Shown here: positions 11,776 to 22,627 of the stretch, one piece after another | Layout of the letters: every line of letters starts with the position of its first letter | How positions within the stretch are numbered: position 1 is the first letter of the stretch | Source of the DNA: Codonopsis lanceolata | Taxonomy: Eukaryota > Streptophyta > Magnoliopsida > Asterales > Campanulaceae | Assembly: GCA_013146195.2 (NCBI GenBank) | Contig: CM028382.1 | Coordinates: forward strand, 58,827,027-58,891,026 | Direction of reading: 5' to 3' | Length of the DNA: 64,000 nt | Program-made: the position numbers and the translations under genes | The notes under the pieces: generated by a model | The model's database searches: none | Told to the model about the DNA's origin: nothing | What the model saw: the letters and a program-made list of their open reading frames with translations, nothing else

Positions 11776-13536
11776 AGTTAAGCGATGCAGGAGTACTAGT
11801 CAACAATCCGGTGGCTCCAAGAGAGAGTGGTGGGCGGCCTAGAGTTTGAGGTCGTGGCGTGGCGGTTGGCCATTGCGGAGTTTTGAGACCTATCCAGAAA
11901 TAGGAAGGTATATTCTTGTATATATATATATATGTAAATTATACGTTGCTATTATTACCGTTATTATGAGTACACGTTTTAATCGGTAGCTCATGTGCAT
12001 TCATACATACATTATATGGTGTATTGTGTAATATTGGTTATTTGCTCGATCGGGAATAATACCCCAATGTGAGATCGATATATGATATGGTTTGTTTTGT
12101 GGATTACCGGTAGGTAATCGCACGTGGTGTATGGATTCTTGTTTAGTCTATATATATATAAGACTATGCTATATATAGAGTTGTGGTTTTTGTGGCCATA
12201 TATATAAAGGCCATAATATGTATATATATGAAGCATGAATTGTATATTGATACTTATCGGTTTGGTATGATGTTTGTATATTCTATAAAGATATGTTTTA
12301 TGTAATGAATAATATAATATTATATTATTGTTAGTGGTTACTATGCGAGTAGGATATACACTCGACTTGTGAGAAGGTTGAAGGTTGCGATTTAGAAGAT
12401 AATCACGGTTGCGGGAGATTTGCTTCACCGCGAGTATTGAGACGTTAACGTTGTGTTAGGATGCTTAGTGTATGCATTGGTTGTAGACTTGGTCTAGAGC
12501 TTAAGAAAGGATAGTTTTGCGGAGTATGGACGTTACGGGCATTAGTAGTCTTGTCGATTCGTTGTGATTACTAGGAAATTATCTTGGTTGAGTGTACTAG
12601 GTACACGAGTTTTGTGATAGCTATGATTGTTGTTTGCCAAGGTAATAGACCTTGTTACTTGGTCTGAATTTTTATTCAGTTACGTGCATTAGTTGTAGGA
12701 AACACCTACTTGATGCATTTACATTGTAGTATATTAAATTCTCATTTCATCATTATTATCTCATGTTCATTCATTTCATTAGCATAGGAGACTGTTTGAA
12801 GGATGCTTAAAACTTTTTATTCATGAACCTTCGCATCCTTACGACGGAAACTTTTGAAGCTAATTCAGTAGGTACCCTGAATTGGTGAGCAAAAGGTATT
12901 CGTCGTTGGACTAGGATTGGTAAGAATTAAGTTAGAAATTGACTATACCGTTACCAAATGGAATGGACTGAAATGGAATGAATTTTCAAAACATTTCATT
13001 AATGTGCTCTTATGTGTTCTCACCCGCGATGGGGAAATCGCGAGTGTGATTTACATGGTTTGAAATGCCGATTTGATTATCTTTGATTTGTTTGTAAATT
13101 GCTCCATAGGCAATTATTAATTCTTGTAACTTAGAATCTCTTGTGCTTGAATTTCATGATGTGCCCGAAACAAATAGTTTTGGCAGTTGGATGTTGAAAT
13201 GTCCTTAAATGTGTTCTTATGTTGAAGTTTGGGATTTTGCCTACATGATTGGCGTAATGTGTTCGTGTGTGTATTTGCGACTCAAGTATGAGTCATGTTA
13301 TTTTCAATCGTAAGTGTTGATGTTGTTGAGTCTATTGAGATTTCGTAGACTTTTGAATTTGGATTATTATAGTTCGACCCTCGTGTATATTGTGGTGGTA
13401 GACTCGGAGATTCGAGTCAAGGTTGGTGGTTTTGAGATAGAGTGTTAACTCGGGATTAAGAGACACCGTATCATTGTCTCGATGTATTGTGGTTGAGTGT
13501 GGACCTAATGTTGGTTTGTATCATGATTTAGAATTC
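11776..13536 (+). other. Non-coding internal region of the gag-only element
   Basis: No pol motif in any frame. 11915-12330 is a TA-rich tract with several short hairpins, for example AGTC-TATATATATATA-GACT near 12146 and GGCC-ATATATATAAA-GGCC near 12195. The remainder is unique-looking AT-rich DNA. Confidence 0.7.
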
Positions 13537-13565
13537 GGGACGAATTCTTTTTAAGGTGGAGAGAG
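13537..13565 (+). other. Polypurine tract before the 3' LTR
   Basis: GGGACGAATTC, TTTTTAAGG and TGGAGAGAG precede the LTR start directly. The ACGAATTCTTTTTAAGG context is shared with the element at 33255-33300 on the minus strand and is typical of Tekay-type elements, where it primes plus-strand DNA. Confidence 0.7.
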
Positions 13566-16500
13566 TGTAACACCCCGCTCCTTCGTTAGCTCGGTTTGCG
13601 TGCTATACTTGCACTTCTTCCTTTGTCGATTGTATGTTTGGTTTGCGAGAGGGTCTAGATATGTATGAGAGACCATATTAAGACCAAAACATTATTAAGA
13701 GACTCCATATAGTTGTTGACTTGCTAAAGTCACAAGTCGTGACTTCGGCGATAGTCGGAATGCGGCGATTGAGGGTTTGCTTGCGTTTTGTGTTCGTGAC
13801 CTCGGTTTGGGTCCTAGACCTCTATAAGATGGTTTATTAACATGTTTAGATGTATTAGACTTCAAGTTGGAGGTGTTCCTTAAGTCTATCGATGATTTGG
13901 AAGCTTTGGAGATAGCGTTCGTCTCTATCGCGTAGTTCGGGGATTGAGTCGTGTAATCGTCTCTCCTTTGGGATTCTTATTTCCCTAGTTGTTATTCAAC
14001 TTTCTAGAAGTATTTAAGCTTCTTCATTAGCCCTTAGACTTGCCTTAAAAGTCTCCTTTCATTGCTCGTTCGATTGCGAGTTCATTCGTCGTTCCGGTTG
14101 CACGTTGTTGCACCTCTTCCCGGTTTCGCTCCGAGTTGTTTCGGGAGTTGTTCGGGTGTGTTTCCGACTTGTTTTGAGTTGGGTTAGACCTTAGAATGGT
14201 TGCCCATAAGTTTGGGACCATTTAGGACATGTTTAGACCAAGTTTTGAGGACATAAAGAAGGTCCGAGGCCAGCGCCGGCCATAGTGGCGCCCGCCTCAA
14301 GTTCTGAGAGCATTGCAAAATGAAATTATGCTGGGCAGAAGCCCAGGCGCCCGCCTCAACATCAGAATACACACTTATGGGATTTTCCCCTGTTTTGTGT
14401 TTGGACGAATTATACCTATCCTACCCTCATTAAACCCCTCTAAACCCTTCCTAACCACCCATACTTAACCCTAATCATGTCCTAACATTAGTTGGAAGTT
14501 AATTAAGGTTAGATTAGTGATTGATTAGTCCTAATCTCTACTAATTGTGCAAGGGAAATGTCTATTGTGCCCTCCTTATTTGGGGGTATAAATACCCAAA
14601 CCCTTTGAAAATCAAGAAATCCTCTTCATTTCTCATTCTCCACCATACGTATTAGAGAGAGAGAGAGAGAGTCCAAGGGAGATTCAAGCCCTAGCTTCCT
14701 TCTCTCTTCGATCCAAGATGATCCAACCACCCGATTGCCTTCAAACTTCGGAATCTTGAAGCCCTCGACGTGTAGAACAAGTTCACCGATCGGATTTTGG
14801 TTCTCTTGAGTTTTCACTCAAGCTAGGTAAGTTACTTCCTTTTGATTTTGGTTCATTGGCCCTAAGGAAAACAACTTATATGCTATTTGTGGGCAATGAA
14901 CACTTGATATGCTTTGTATGCCCAATTTGGGGATTTTTGGAAGTATAAACTTGTTAGGAGCATTTGTAGAATGACTTCTATGATTGTTGAAGTATATGAT
15001 TACTCTTCATCTTGTGTTTCTAGGCTTATGAGCATGCTAGAAATCATGTCCATATGTTACTTGGATTTATTGTGGAAGAATGCCTATGATTGGGGCTTTG
15101 GATATATGAACTCACTAGAAATTATGAGTAGGATCATTTAATTGAAATTAATGTGATTTATGAAATGGGTTATGATTTATGTTGGGTTTTGTTATGAATT
15201 TTAGGGCTTGAGAATCAAGCCAATTATATTGTTGTTAAATAAAGTGGGTATTAATGTTGAAATTGATGAAGTGCGTAATGATGAAACTTAGTATTTAGAC
15301 TCAACGGAGTCTTAATAAGTTCAATAATGTGTTAATGAACTCGGGTTGAAGTCCTACGACATTTGGGTTTTGATTGACTATGATTATGATGAGTTCTTGG
15401 ATTTTTAGGCTTGGGAAACAAGCCGGATTATTTTGGGAGAATTATTATAAACTTGAATGATGTGTTAGTTTTGGGATTTATGAAATATGTATTTAATGAA
15501 ATGCGATATTAAGACTCAATGGAGTCATTTTAGGTTCAATAAGATGTTAGTGAGCCTTAGGTTGAAATCCTACGATGTTCGGGTTTGGTTGGTTTTGATT
15601 GTGAGTACCCGAGCATCTCGAATTGTGTCCCATTTGTGACACCCATGATATAGAAGCTTATTGGGGATTTATTTAGAGCGTGCTCGTTAGAGCACGGAGC
15701 ATTAGAGACCAATCAATGATCTCGTGTATCCTTAAGAAATGATTATTTGAATGAGATTTCTTTTAGGAAATTCAGATGAACGTACATGGAAAACTTGCGG
15801 GTCTTGGACTACGGTGTAGTCTAGTCATTCATGAGAATGGTTTTGAGGAAGTCGATTATATATGACGGTTGGGACTATGGTTGAGTCCGGTATGCTTTTA
15901 TGTATAGACTAAATGCTAAGTCTTGATTTATGATTGTTCTTAGACTAAAATAATAGTCTTTGATTTAATCTTGAGTAGAGGACTATAGTAGACCTCACGT
16001 TGTGATTTATTGAGCTATAAGCTATTCTTGAATTGGTGATGACTTGAGGATTATGAATACCTCAATATGTGGTTTTTGAACTAAACTTACAAGTTAGTTG
16101 AACATGTTAAGTGTGTACAATTATGTGCATTGTTTATTGGGTTTTGTAGAGCATTATGACCTACTTGAATTGATAAGTTCTTTTATGATGGACTTGGTCC
16201 TTATTGGTTTATCCAAGTAAATATCTACTTGAGCATCTTGATTTGAGTCCAGCTGGCGTCTTGGTCGTTTTGTCGGCAATGGGACGATTCATAGCCTTTG
16301 GAAACATTCGCTATGAATCGCCGCATTGGTACCCTTTCTCCTCACTATTTGGCCGATAGTGGGATGTGGTCTCGTATTAGCGCCCCTAGCACGATATTGA
16401 GCTCCCATTTCTCATCCGGGGTTGGATGAATGTAACGAGGTACTCATTAAGAAAACTGATGAGTTGTGATCATTTGAGGATTGAAGCCCAGATTATGATC

Positions 16501-17532
16501 ATTTGAGGGTTGGACCCGTGGTTTGAATATTGAGGGCTTGGCCCAGATCTTGGTTTTACGTGCTTATGTATAAGCACTTATATGAAAGATAACATGCTAT
16601 GTGGTTTATGAAGTTTATGTTACATGATGACTTAATACAAGTTTATTGTTGGTATACTAGTATGATACCATGATTTTATATATGCTTGTGCATTATGCCA
16701 TGCCACGACATGATATGCCATACTATTGCATTTAGTAACTTACTGGGTCATTATGACTCACTCCGTGTGTTTGTTTTCCTTAGTGTGTGCAGTGATCCCG
16801 TTAGTACGCGTGGCGGCTTCGGATAGTGATTTCTAGAAGGTGGTCTTCCGGGCTTTAAGCTTGGATTTATTATTATTATGTTATTATGTATCTGTGAGAC
16901 ACGAATGTAAAGTTATGTAGACTTTACTTGGGTAGATTATGTTAGTATTTTGTTATCGTATTATTTTGGTAGCCGACTTGTTTGGTCGAGCTGTTGTATC
17001 TCTTATGAGTTGTTCCCTTTTATTATTCCGAGCATGCTTTAGCTCACTCATTCTAGTATTGTTGGTATTGTCATCTCCGACGACGTTAGTCGTGAGACTT
17101 GGGTTTAGTTGTTAGAATTTGAATATCTTATTCGTTTAGTTGATTTGTCCCTCCGGCATGTTGTAGCCGTTGAGTGGTTGTTTATCAGGTTGGTATTCTG
17201 TTGATTCGCCGGCCTTAGGTTTGCCGATGGTTTGTTGCCCGTGCGCAATGTTGCGTCACGTGCGTCGTAGATTTGTCGAGAGATAGTCGTCTCTCAGCCT
17301 TGTATTCCTTAGTTTATAATTATAGGCTTTGGTCCCACTTATGTTTTGCTTCCGCAGGTGTTGTTGTTTTTTTTATTCCGTATCGCCGTTATGGCTTTAC
17401 ATTCCTGTTCGAGCTTGATGGCTCATCTTTTGGACTCGTACCATTATGCTTAGCAGGTGCTTGTCCGTCTTTAGCTTGTCTTGGTGGCACGACCTTGGGA
17501 TTCCGCATTGGAGTCCGGGTCGGGTCGTCACA
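13566..17532 (+). mobile_element. 3' LTR of the gag-only element
   Basis: 3967 bp, TGTAACACCCCG to GTCGTCACA. Nearly the same as the 5' LTR. Many differences fall at CCGG/CAGG-like words, which may be base-calling effects. Cassette of GC-rich words at 14265-14360; TATAAATA box near 14587. Confidence 0.95.
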
Positions 17533-17840
17533 AACCATGTTGGCTTTGGTCATAGCCACAATATTCCAAAACCCAAATAACAATACTCCAGGATCAACCA
17601 AACATTCCAATCTCCAAAACCCGAATCAAATTCAAATTCCTACAAGAACCCAATTCAAATTCCAAAATTCCCACTAAACCCATATCATGCAACACAAAAT
17701 TAATTCACAAAGAATGTAAAATAGAAAGATGGGATTTCGGCTCAAGAAAACTTCTAAAAATCATAACATTCCCTTGGACCAAAGGTTCAAGAAATTGACA
17801 AAAAAGGAGGAAACAAAAAACATTAGGAGAGTTTTAATTT
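17533..17840. repeat. Tandem duplication, unit 2, right part
   Basis: Begins with the second AACCA target copy and matches 6293-6600 of unit 1 to the end. From 17841 the sequence continues as AATAAATATAATAGCAGG, the native intron, where unit 1 shows the duplication junction. Confidence 0.9.
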
Positions 17841-17967
17841 AAATAAATATAATAGCAGGTGAAGAAAAATAATCTGACTGCTAACAATTGCAGCAATTTC
17901 ACACATGATGGGAGTTCATTTTCAGGCATCTAATTAAGCATATCAATTAAGTTTATCAACTAAGTAC

Positions 17968-18053
17968 CTGCTTGTTCAATTCGGTGGAGAGGGAAGGAGA
18001 TGGTCTTTGGCGTCGGAGGAGATGCCACCACGAATTTCGTCAGGAGGAGACAT
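17968..18053 (-). pseudogene. Possible first coding exon of the unrecognised gene
   Basis: On the minus strand an ATG at 18053 opens MSPPDEIRGGISSDAKDHLL, followed by a donor (GCAG/GTACTTAG, exon edge at 17968). As written the frame hits TGA at 17978, ten bases before the donor. A one-base shift within the CCCTCTCC run would keep it open to the splice site, so this is either a frameshifted exon or an upstream short frame. It lies upstream of, and on the same strand as, the exons at 6047 and 4328. The preceding CT-rich stretch (18054-18080) looks like a plant 5' leader. Confidence 0.35.
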
Positions 18054-18179
18054 GGTCGAGGAGAGAGATTGAGAGCGAGAGAAGAGAAGGGCAAAATAAG
18101 TTTGAGCGTTTGGAGGTCTAGCTAGGTTAGGGTGCGAACTAAAGTAATTAATTAAGGGTAAATTAAAAATCATACATGA

Positions 18180-18780
18180 TTAATTGTAATTGAAATTTAT
18201 TGGGAAATTTGAACCAAAGTTTATAGTTTCAAAATCTCTTGGAAAATTAGCTTCTTCCCTCCAACTTTTTCCCTGTAACAGAACGCTAATTTTTATTAAT
18301 TTCAAAAAATAAAATCATAAATTAATAAATGCAACTGAAATTGAAACGGAAAAATGGTATAAAATTTGTACAACAAAAGTTTTCAGGAACATTAGTTTGG
18401 ACATCCCAAAATAAAAAATAAAAACATTTATCTGTGACAGATTGAGTAATAGAGTAATTTTTTTGTACTAGAATATGAAAAACAAAATATTAGCCTTGTA
18501 ATGTTGGAGCTAATTATGTCGTCTTCATTATTAAAACAGTGATTAAGGTCAATAAATATTTCCACCAATTTAATTAGACTCCATTGTGTTTTAGTAATTA
18601 AGTAGCCTCATAGTCCACTATACTTTTTTGGGATGTTTCACTCTAAAAGTCCTTTCAAAAATTATGTTTACAATTTTTTTATCATTTCATCTTTACCCTC
18701 AATTTATGTTGTGAGTACATTGTTTGTGCTTAACTATTTTTGTAATTATAACTAACTTAATGTCATTAATATATCCCTTA
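18180..18780. other. AT-rich sequence with a Stowaway-like remnant
   Basis: Mostly featureless. 18616-18655 reads AGTCCACTATACTT then GGGATGTTTCACTCTAAAAG, which resembles the inner part of the Stowaway MITE at 42628, but no terminal repeats remain. Confidence 0.35.
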
Positions 18781-18789
18781 ATAATTAGA

Positions 18790-19003
18790 ATTAGGGCTGG
18801 CGATTGGGTGAGTTGGGTCGAAACGGGCTGTGGTCCATTATAACCAAAAAATATACGAGTCGAAACGGGTTGGACCGAGGTGGGCACATTTTCCATCGAA
18901 GAACCTACATTTATATAACCAAAAAAACGGGTCCAAATGGGTAACCTATTTTGTCCTTAAAAAATAACGGGTCATGTTGAATGAGTTAACGGGTTTTGGA
19001 TTG
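18790..19003. repeat. Repeat rich in ACGGGT words, MITE-like relic
   Basis: It opens AGGGCTGGCGATTGGGT and repeats GGGT-CGAAACGGG and AACGGGTC words to the end. This resembles a common plant non-autonomous DNA repeat whose ends read AGGGGTGGCAAACGGGT. No clear target duplication. Confidence 0.35.
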
Positions 19004-19140
19004 TAATTGTAGATCCTAATTAGAATTTTCAAATGGTGACTTTGGGTGGAATCGGAGGTAGAAAAAATAATTCTTGAATCCCCAAACTAGATCTTTACAT
19101 TTCCTTTTTAACCCTAGAAAAGCAAAGTGTATATGCTTCC

Positions 19141-19287
19141 CCCCCCCCCCCAAAAAAAACAAAACAAAACAAATGGCAGCTAGGGTTTTAGGGTTGCGCA
19201 AATAGCAAAGTGTGTCGAAACCTTAAATTTGGGTCTATAAATTCATAGCACTGCCATTACCCAAAATCCATCCTCATATAATTGATA
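19141..19287 (+). promoter_or_regulatory. Promoter-like region with telo-box and TATA box
   Basis: After a poly-C/poly-A run come telo-box words (TAGGGTTT at 19181-19188 and AGGGTT next to it) and a TATAAAT box at 19236-19242, about 40 bases before a CCATCC-rich leader. Telo-boxes are common in promoters of plant translation and housekeeping genes. The putative leader is cut at 19287 by a Helitron; on its far side sequence resumes at 22628 with a CT-rich, CACA-rich leader-like stretch. This reading is inference from motifs only. Confidence 0.45.
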
Positions 19288-19759
19288 CTAGTATTTGTGC
19301 CCGTGCCTATGGCACGGCGCGAGTAGGGGAGAAAATTAATATTGGAGGGTGTCAATATTTAAATAAATAAAAATATGTTTTAATCATGTTTCAAAAAGAG
19401 TCTAAAATTTTTACGTAAGGTGACACACAGTGTATTCCAACTCAAAGTGTTTATGAATATGTTCAACAAAGAAAATTCAAACTTACAAAATAACCAATTT
19501 AAAAGTTAACACATTTCGTAATCAATTAAAATAATATGATCATGCAACGAAAATAAAAAGTAAAAATTACTTTTGTAAGCAAAATCAATCATCAAATATT
19601 GTTATTTAAGACAAAAAGAAAATTAGCATGCAGAAATATATTGTTTTTTTATCAATAACTATATTGTTTTTTTATCAATAACATGTAGAAATATATTGTT
19701 TTTTTTAACATAATATTTTAATTTCAAAAAAACAAGCTACATCCATTGGAATACTATAG

Positions 19760-20060
19760 TGTTTCCTAATTAACTTTTACCGGTGAAAAATAGAGATTAA
19801 TTAAAATAACAAAACATGTTATCGGGTGTAATTAACTTTTACCAACTATCGAGCATAATTAACTTTTACCTGTAATTAACAAAATGTAATAATGATTTTT
19901 TACCCGTAATTAACTTTTAACTAATTAATTTAAATAACATTAACTTTTACCAGTAATTAAATCTGTTTGGGAAAAATAAATCTGGCCAATAATTAACTTT
20001 TACCAATTAATTTAAATAACAAAATCAATTATTGACGTAATTAACTTTTAACGGTAATTT
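19760..20060. repeat. Array of TAATTAACTTTTACC words
   Basis: At least seven loosely spaced copies of TAATTAACTTTTACC/AC within 300 bp in the 3' half of the Helitron. Spacing is irregular (about 25-60 bp), so it is not a simple tandem repeat. Confidence 0.7.
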
Positions 20061-20371
20061 ACTTTCTTAGTTGGTGATTGACCTTTTTTTTTCTTGTTGA
20101 TTATTTTTGAAAACCAAGAAATCAGATTTGCCGCATACTCATTTTCCTAATAAAATGGATTTGTCTACTCCACCTTTAAAGGCCTTTTGTTTTTTTTTTC
20201 CACTTTTCCTCTTCTCCAAAACGTGATTCAGAAAATAAAATGGATCTGTGGAGGATGAGAGAGAAAGAGATAATGGATGAGAGATTAGAGGGTGAGAGAG
20301 AAAGAGATAGTGGGAGAGATAAGGATCGTGTAAAAAACGGTTTTCGATAAAATGTAATCCTGATCGTTGAA

Positions 20372-20885
20372 TGTGTTTCGTAAAAACAAATCCTGGCCGG
20401 TAAATAGCTTTTTCAAAAGATTTAATCCTGGCCGGTAAATAGCTTTGTGAAAACAGATCCTGACCGGTAATTAGCTTTTAATAACCGACCGATCATATTA
20501 TATCAATAAGTCTAAAAGTTTATTTGCTTATTAATTAATAATTAATATAATGATGCTAAAGAAATCAGCTATTCAATGAACACTTCAACCAAAAATAATT
20601 TTCATAAACGACAATAGCAAACCCAAAGTGTGTTTCGTAAAAACAAATCCTGGCCGGTAAATAGCTTTTTCAAAAAATTTAATCATGGCCGGTAAATAGC
20701 TTTGTGAAAACAGATCCTGGCCGGTAATTAGCTTTTAATAACCGACCGATCATATTATATCAATAAGTCTAAAAGTTTATTTGCTTATTAATTAATAATT
20801 AATATAATGATGCTAAAGAAATCAGCTATTCAATGAACACTTCAACCAAAAATAATTTTCATAAATGACAATAGCAAACCCAAAG
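20372..20885. repeat. 257-bp tandem duplication inside the Helitron
   Basis: Unit 1 is 20372-20628 and unit 2 is 20629-20885; they differ at only a few positions. Each unit starts with TGTGTTTCGTAAAAACAAAT and contains repeated CCTGGCCGGTAAATAGCTTT words. The first part of the unit also matches the Helitron 5' end region at 22495-22600. Confidence 0.9.
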
Positions 20886-21209
20886 TTGGAACTATCGTAT
20901 CCAACAATTGATTGACGGATTTTAACTTGGATGCGAAAGCTCATGTCTTTTATGCATGAATCCTAAATAGCTAAGCTATTTAGAGTTCAAATATTCTCAA
21001 ATGCCCATCTTATTCTTCCAATTTCTCACCACTATTACAGACCTTCCCTGTAAATAAAAATCAGCACCCGAATAATGCATATCAAAGATCAAGTAAAGAA
21101 GTATCTACAAAGTAACCTACTTATTTATAACCAAATATCTTCCTATATCAAGTATTTCAAACCGTTCTGAATAATTTGCTATGTAGAAGCCACAACAATA
21201 TCCATATTA

Positions 21210-21365
21210 TCAAGAAGCCACAACAGCTTTATGATGGATAGCAAGCTCATCAAAAATGCTATCCAATAACCACAACACAAAGGAACCCAATGCTTCCACA
21301 GATCGCTCGTTAAGCCAATCAACAGATGTTCTGTAGATTTCTTCTGGCACATGGGAAAGAGGGAT
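21210..21365 (-). pseudogene. Captured exon 3 of the TMEM214-like gene, truncated
   Basis: After the acceptor CAAACAG at 21372-21366 the frame reads IPLSHVPEEIYRTSVDWLNE and then EALGSFVLWLLDSIFDELA, ending at a TGA at about 21210. It joins exon 2 in phase. Downstream of the stop a TTGTGGCTTCT word is repeated and similarity stops, so the capture boundary or a deletion lies near 21180. The family continues for several hundred residues beyond this point, none of which are present. Confidence 0.7.
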
Positions 21366-21832
21366 CTGTTTGAAAGTGGAAAAAAGAAGAAGTTCAAATG
21401 AAGAGCTAGAGAAATATTTTTAATCTGATTTCCTAGTGACAACAGATATGAGGACGAAATAGACTACTCTTATCATACTATCAAACAATAACAACTTGAT
21501 ATAATTGATCATTCAAGGCGAAAGAGAACTACAAAAAATTGCTAGTAAGAAAGAGCATAAAATGAATCTTATCAAGCTCTTTACAACCACCATGAAACAC
21601 TATTTTGGATTCAGAGTAGAATTCAACTTAGAAAGAAGTAAATTGAAGAACCAAAACCATGAAATTCAGCAATTCATTTAACCGAGATCTGATTCTTTCT
21701 ATTAACCCACATTGCCAAGTATGCAGATTCTTTCTATTAACTTTACTCTTTTTCGATAACATGAGAATCAAACACGTTAAAAGGTAACAACCTTTATGAC
21801 TAAAAAAAGTAAATAAATGAAGGAAAACTCAC

Positions 21833-21970
21833 ATCAACCATCTTTGCAACAGACGACTCCTTGAGAGTCTTCATCCATGGGAATTGAGACGTATTTACAT
21901 ATGCAAATGCGCGCCCAAAATAATCGGCGAACCTCATTAGCTGTATATCTTACTGCGATTCATAGGACGC
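21833..21970 (-). pseudogene. Captured exon 2 of the TMEM214-like gene
   Basis: Exactly 138 bp (46 codons, phase 0 both sides) between a good acceptor (TTTTGTAG/GCG) and donor (GAT/GTGAGT). It reads ASYESQ, TAA, DIQLMRFADYFGRAF, then VNTSQFPWMKTLKESSVAK. The MRFADYFGRAF...SQFPW block is the most recognisable piece of plant TMEM214-like proteins. The stop replaces a second Gln codon expected at that place (CAA to TAA), so a product could not pass this exon. Introns on both sides are kept, which shows genomic rather than cDNA capture. Confidence 0.75.
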
Positions 21971-22080
21971 CTACAAAATCACAATTCAATTATTTTACAA
22001 TCATACACAAAATTCATTCGAACAAAATAACGGATCAAACTAAAAGTAATCAAATAAGTGAATAGATTTCGAAAATTCAC

Positions 22081-22385
22081 CGTTATATCGCCTAGGAAAG
22101 CAATGAGATCGAAATCATTCATCTTCGCGCTGCGACCTCGAAAAAAGTAACCTTAGGTTTCTTCAGCTTCTTCGGCTTAACCACCTTCTTAACCTCACCG
22201 CCACCATTTTGAACTCCGTCGTCGGCAACCTCGACGTCGCTTCCTTCATCCTCTCCGCCATCATCAGCACTACGCACAGAACTCTCCGCTCCGATGGAAA
22301 CAACAGCAGCCTTCTGAGCTTCGAAAGCACGACGGATACGCCTCCTGAGTCTTTGTTCAATTGACCAAAAACGTCGAGCCCGAGC
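22081..22385 (-). pseudogene. Captured exon 1 of a TMEM214-like gene
   Basis: The minus-strand frame reads FWSIEQRLRRRIRRAFEAQK, an acidic Asp/Glu/Gly-rich stretch, then KKVVKPKKLKKPKVT. After a one- or two-base frame shift near 22124 it continues MNDFDLIAFLGDIT to a donor (ACG/GTGAAT, edge 22081). This order (SIEQ...EAQKAA, basic KPKKPK run, short AFLxDI helix) matches the N-terminal cytosolic part of plant TMEM214/DUF2359 proteins as I remember them. The 5' side merges with Helitron terminal sequence at about 22385, so the promoter and the true N-terminus were not captured. Known role of the family: an ER membrane protein studied in animals; poorly known in plants. Confidence 0.65.
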
Positions 22386-22627
22386 GATAGTGGGAGAGAT
22401 AAAATGGATACGTGGAGGATGAGAGAGAAAGAGATAGTGGGAGAGATAAGGATCGTGTAAAAAATGGTTTTCGATAAAATGTAATCCTGATCGTTGAATG
22501 TGTTTCGTAAAAACAAATCCTGGCCGATAAATAGCTTTTTCAAAAGATTTAATCCTGGCCGGTAAATAGCTTTGTGAAAACATATCCTGATCGGTAATTA
22601 GCTTTGTGATCGGTTTTATATAATAGA
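22385..22627 (-). repeat. Helitron 5' end sequence, repeated internally at 20230-20480
   Basis: GAGGATGAGAGAGAAAGAGA, the CGATAAAATGTAATCCTGAT stretch and the CCTGGCCGGTAAATAGCTTT words occur in the same order at 22410-22600 and at 20240-20470. The internal copy may be the end of an older, related Helitron into which a second copy moved. Confidence 0.7.

Larger units (their letters stand above)
6808..17532 (+). mobile_element. Complete gag-only (TR-GAG type) Tekay-like LTR element
   Basis: A 10,725-bp element with two long LTRs (6808-10768 and 13566-17532), TG...CA termini and a perfect 5-bp target duplication AACCA. The 2.8-kb internal region holds a tRNA-Met-like PBS remnant, a decayed chromovirus gag (10877-11775), about 1.7 kb without recognisable coding sequence, and a polypurine tract. 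Protease, reverse transcriptase, RNase H and integrase are all missing. Such gag-only elements depend on enzymes from relatives; the full-length relative here is the Tekay-type pol at 52557-55690. LTRs make up about 74 percent of the element. Confidence 0.9.
19288..22627 (-). mobile_element. Non-autonomous Helitron carrying gene fragments
   Basis: On the minus strand the element begins TCTATTATATAAAACCGATC at 22627 and ends CTAG at 19288. It carries a 7-bp-stem hairpin (CCGTGCC/GGCACGG, 19301-19317) 9 bases inside the 3' end. The flanking bases are A (19287) and T (22628), the AT target that Helitrons enter without duplication. All three Helitron rules are therefore met. It is 3340 bp long and has no Rep/helicase frame, so it is non-autonomous. 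Inside are exons of a TMEM214-like gene in the same orientation, a 257-bp tandem duplication and subterminal repeats. Confidence 0.8.

Noticed and set aside
12012..12428. 138-codon minus-strand open frame
   Set aside because: It is made of Tyr/Ile/His codons from a TATA-rich tract inside the gag-only element; no domain, no conservation, composition explains it.
17273..17677. 134-codon open frame ending the LTR
   Set aside because: It crosses the LTR end and target copy into unrelated sequence, so it cannot be an original gene.
22163..22543. 126-codon minus-strand frame overlapping the captured exon
   Set aside because: It is in a different frame from the TMEM214-like reading, which has matching splice phase and family residues.
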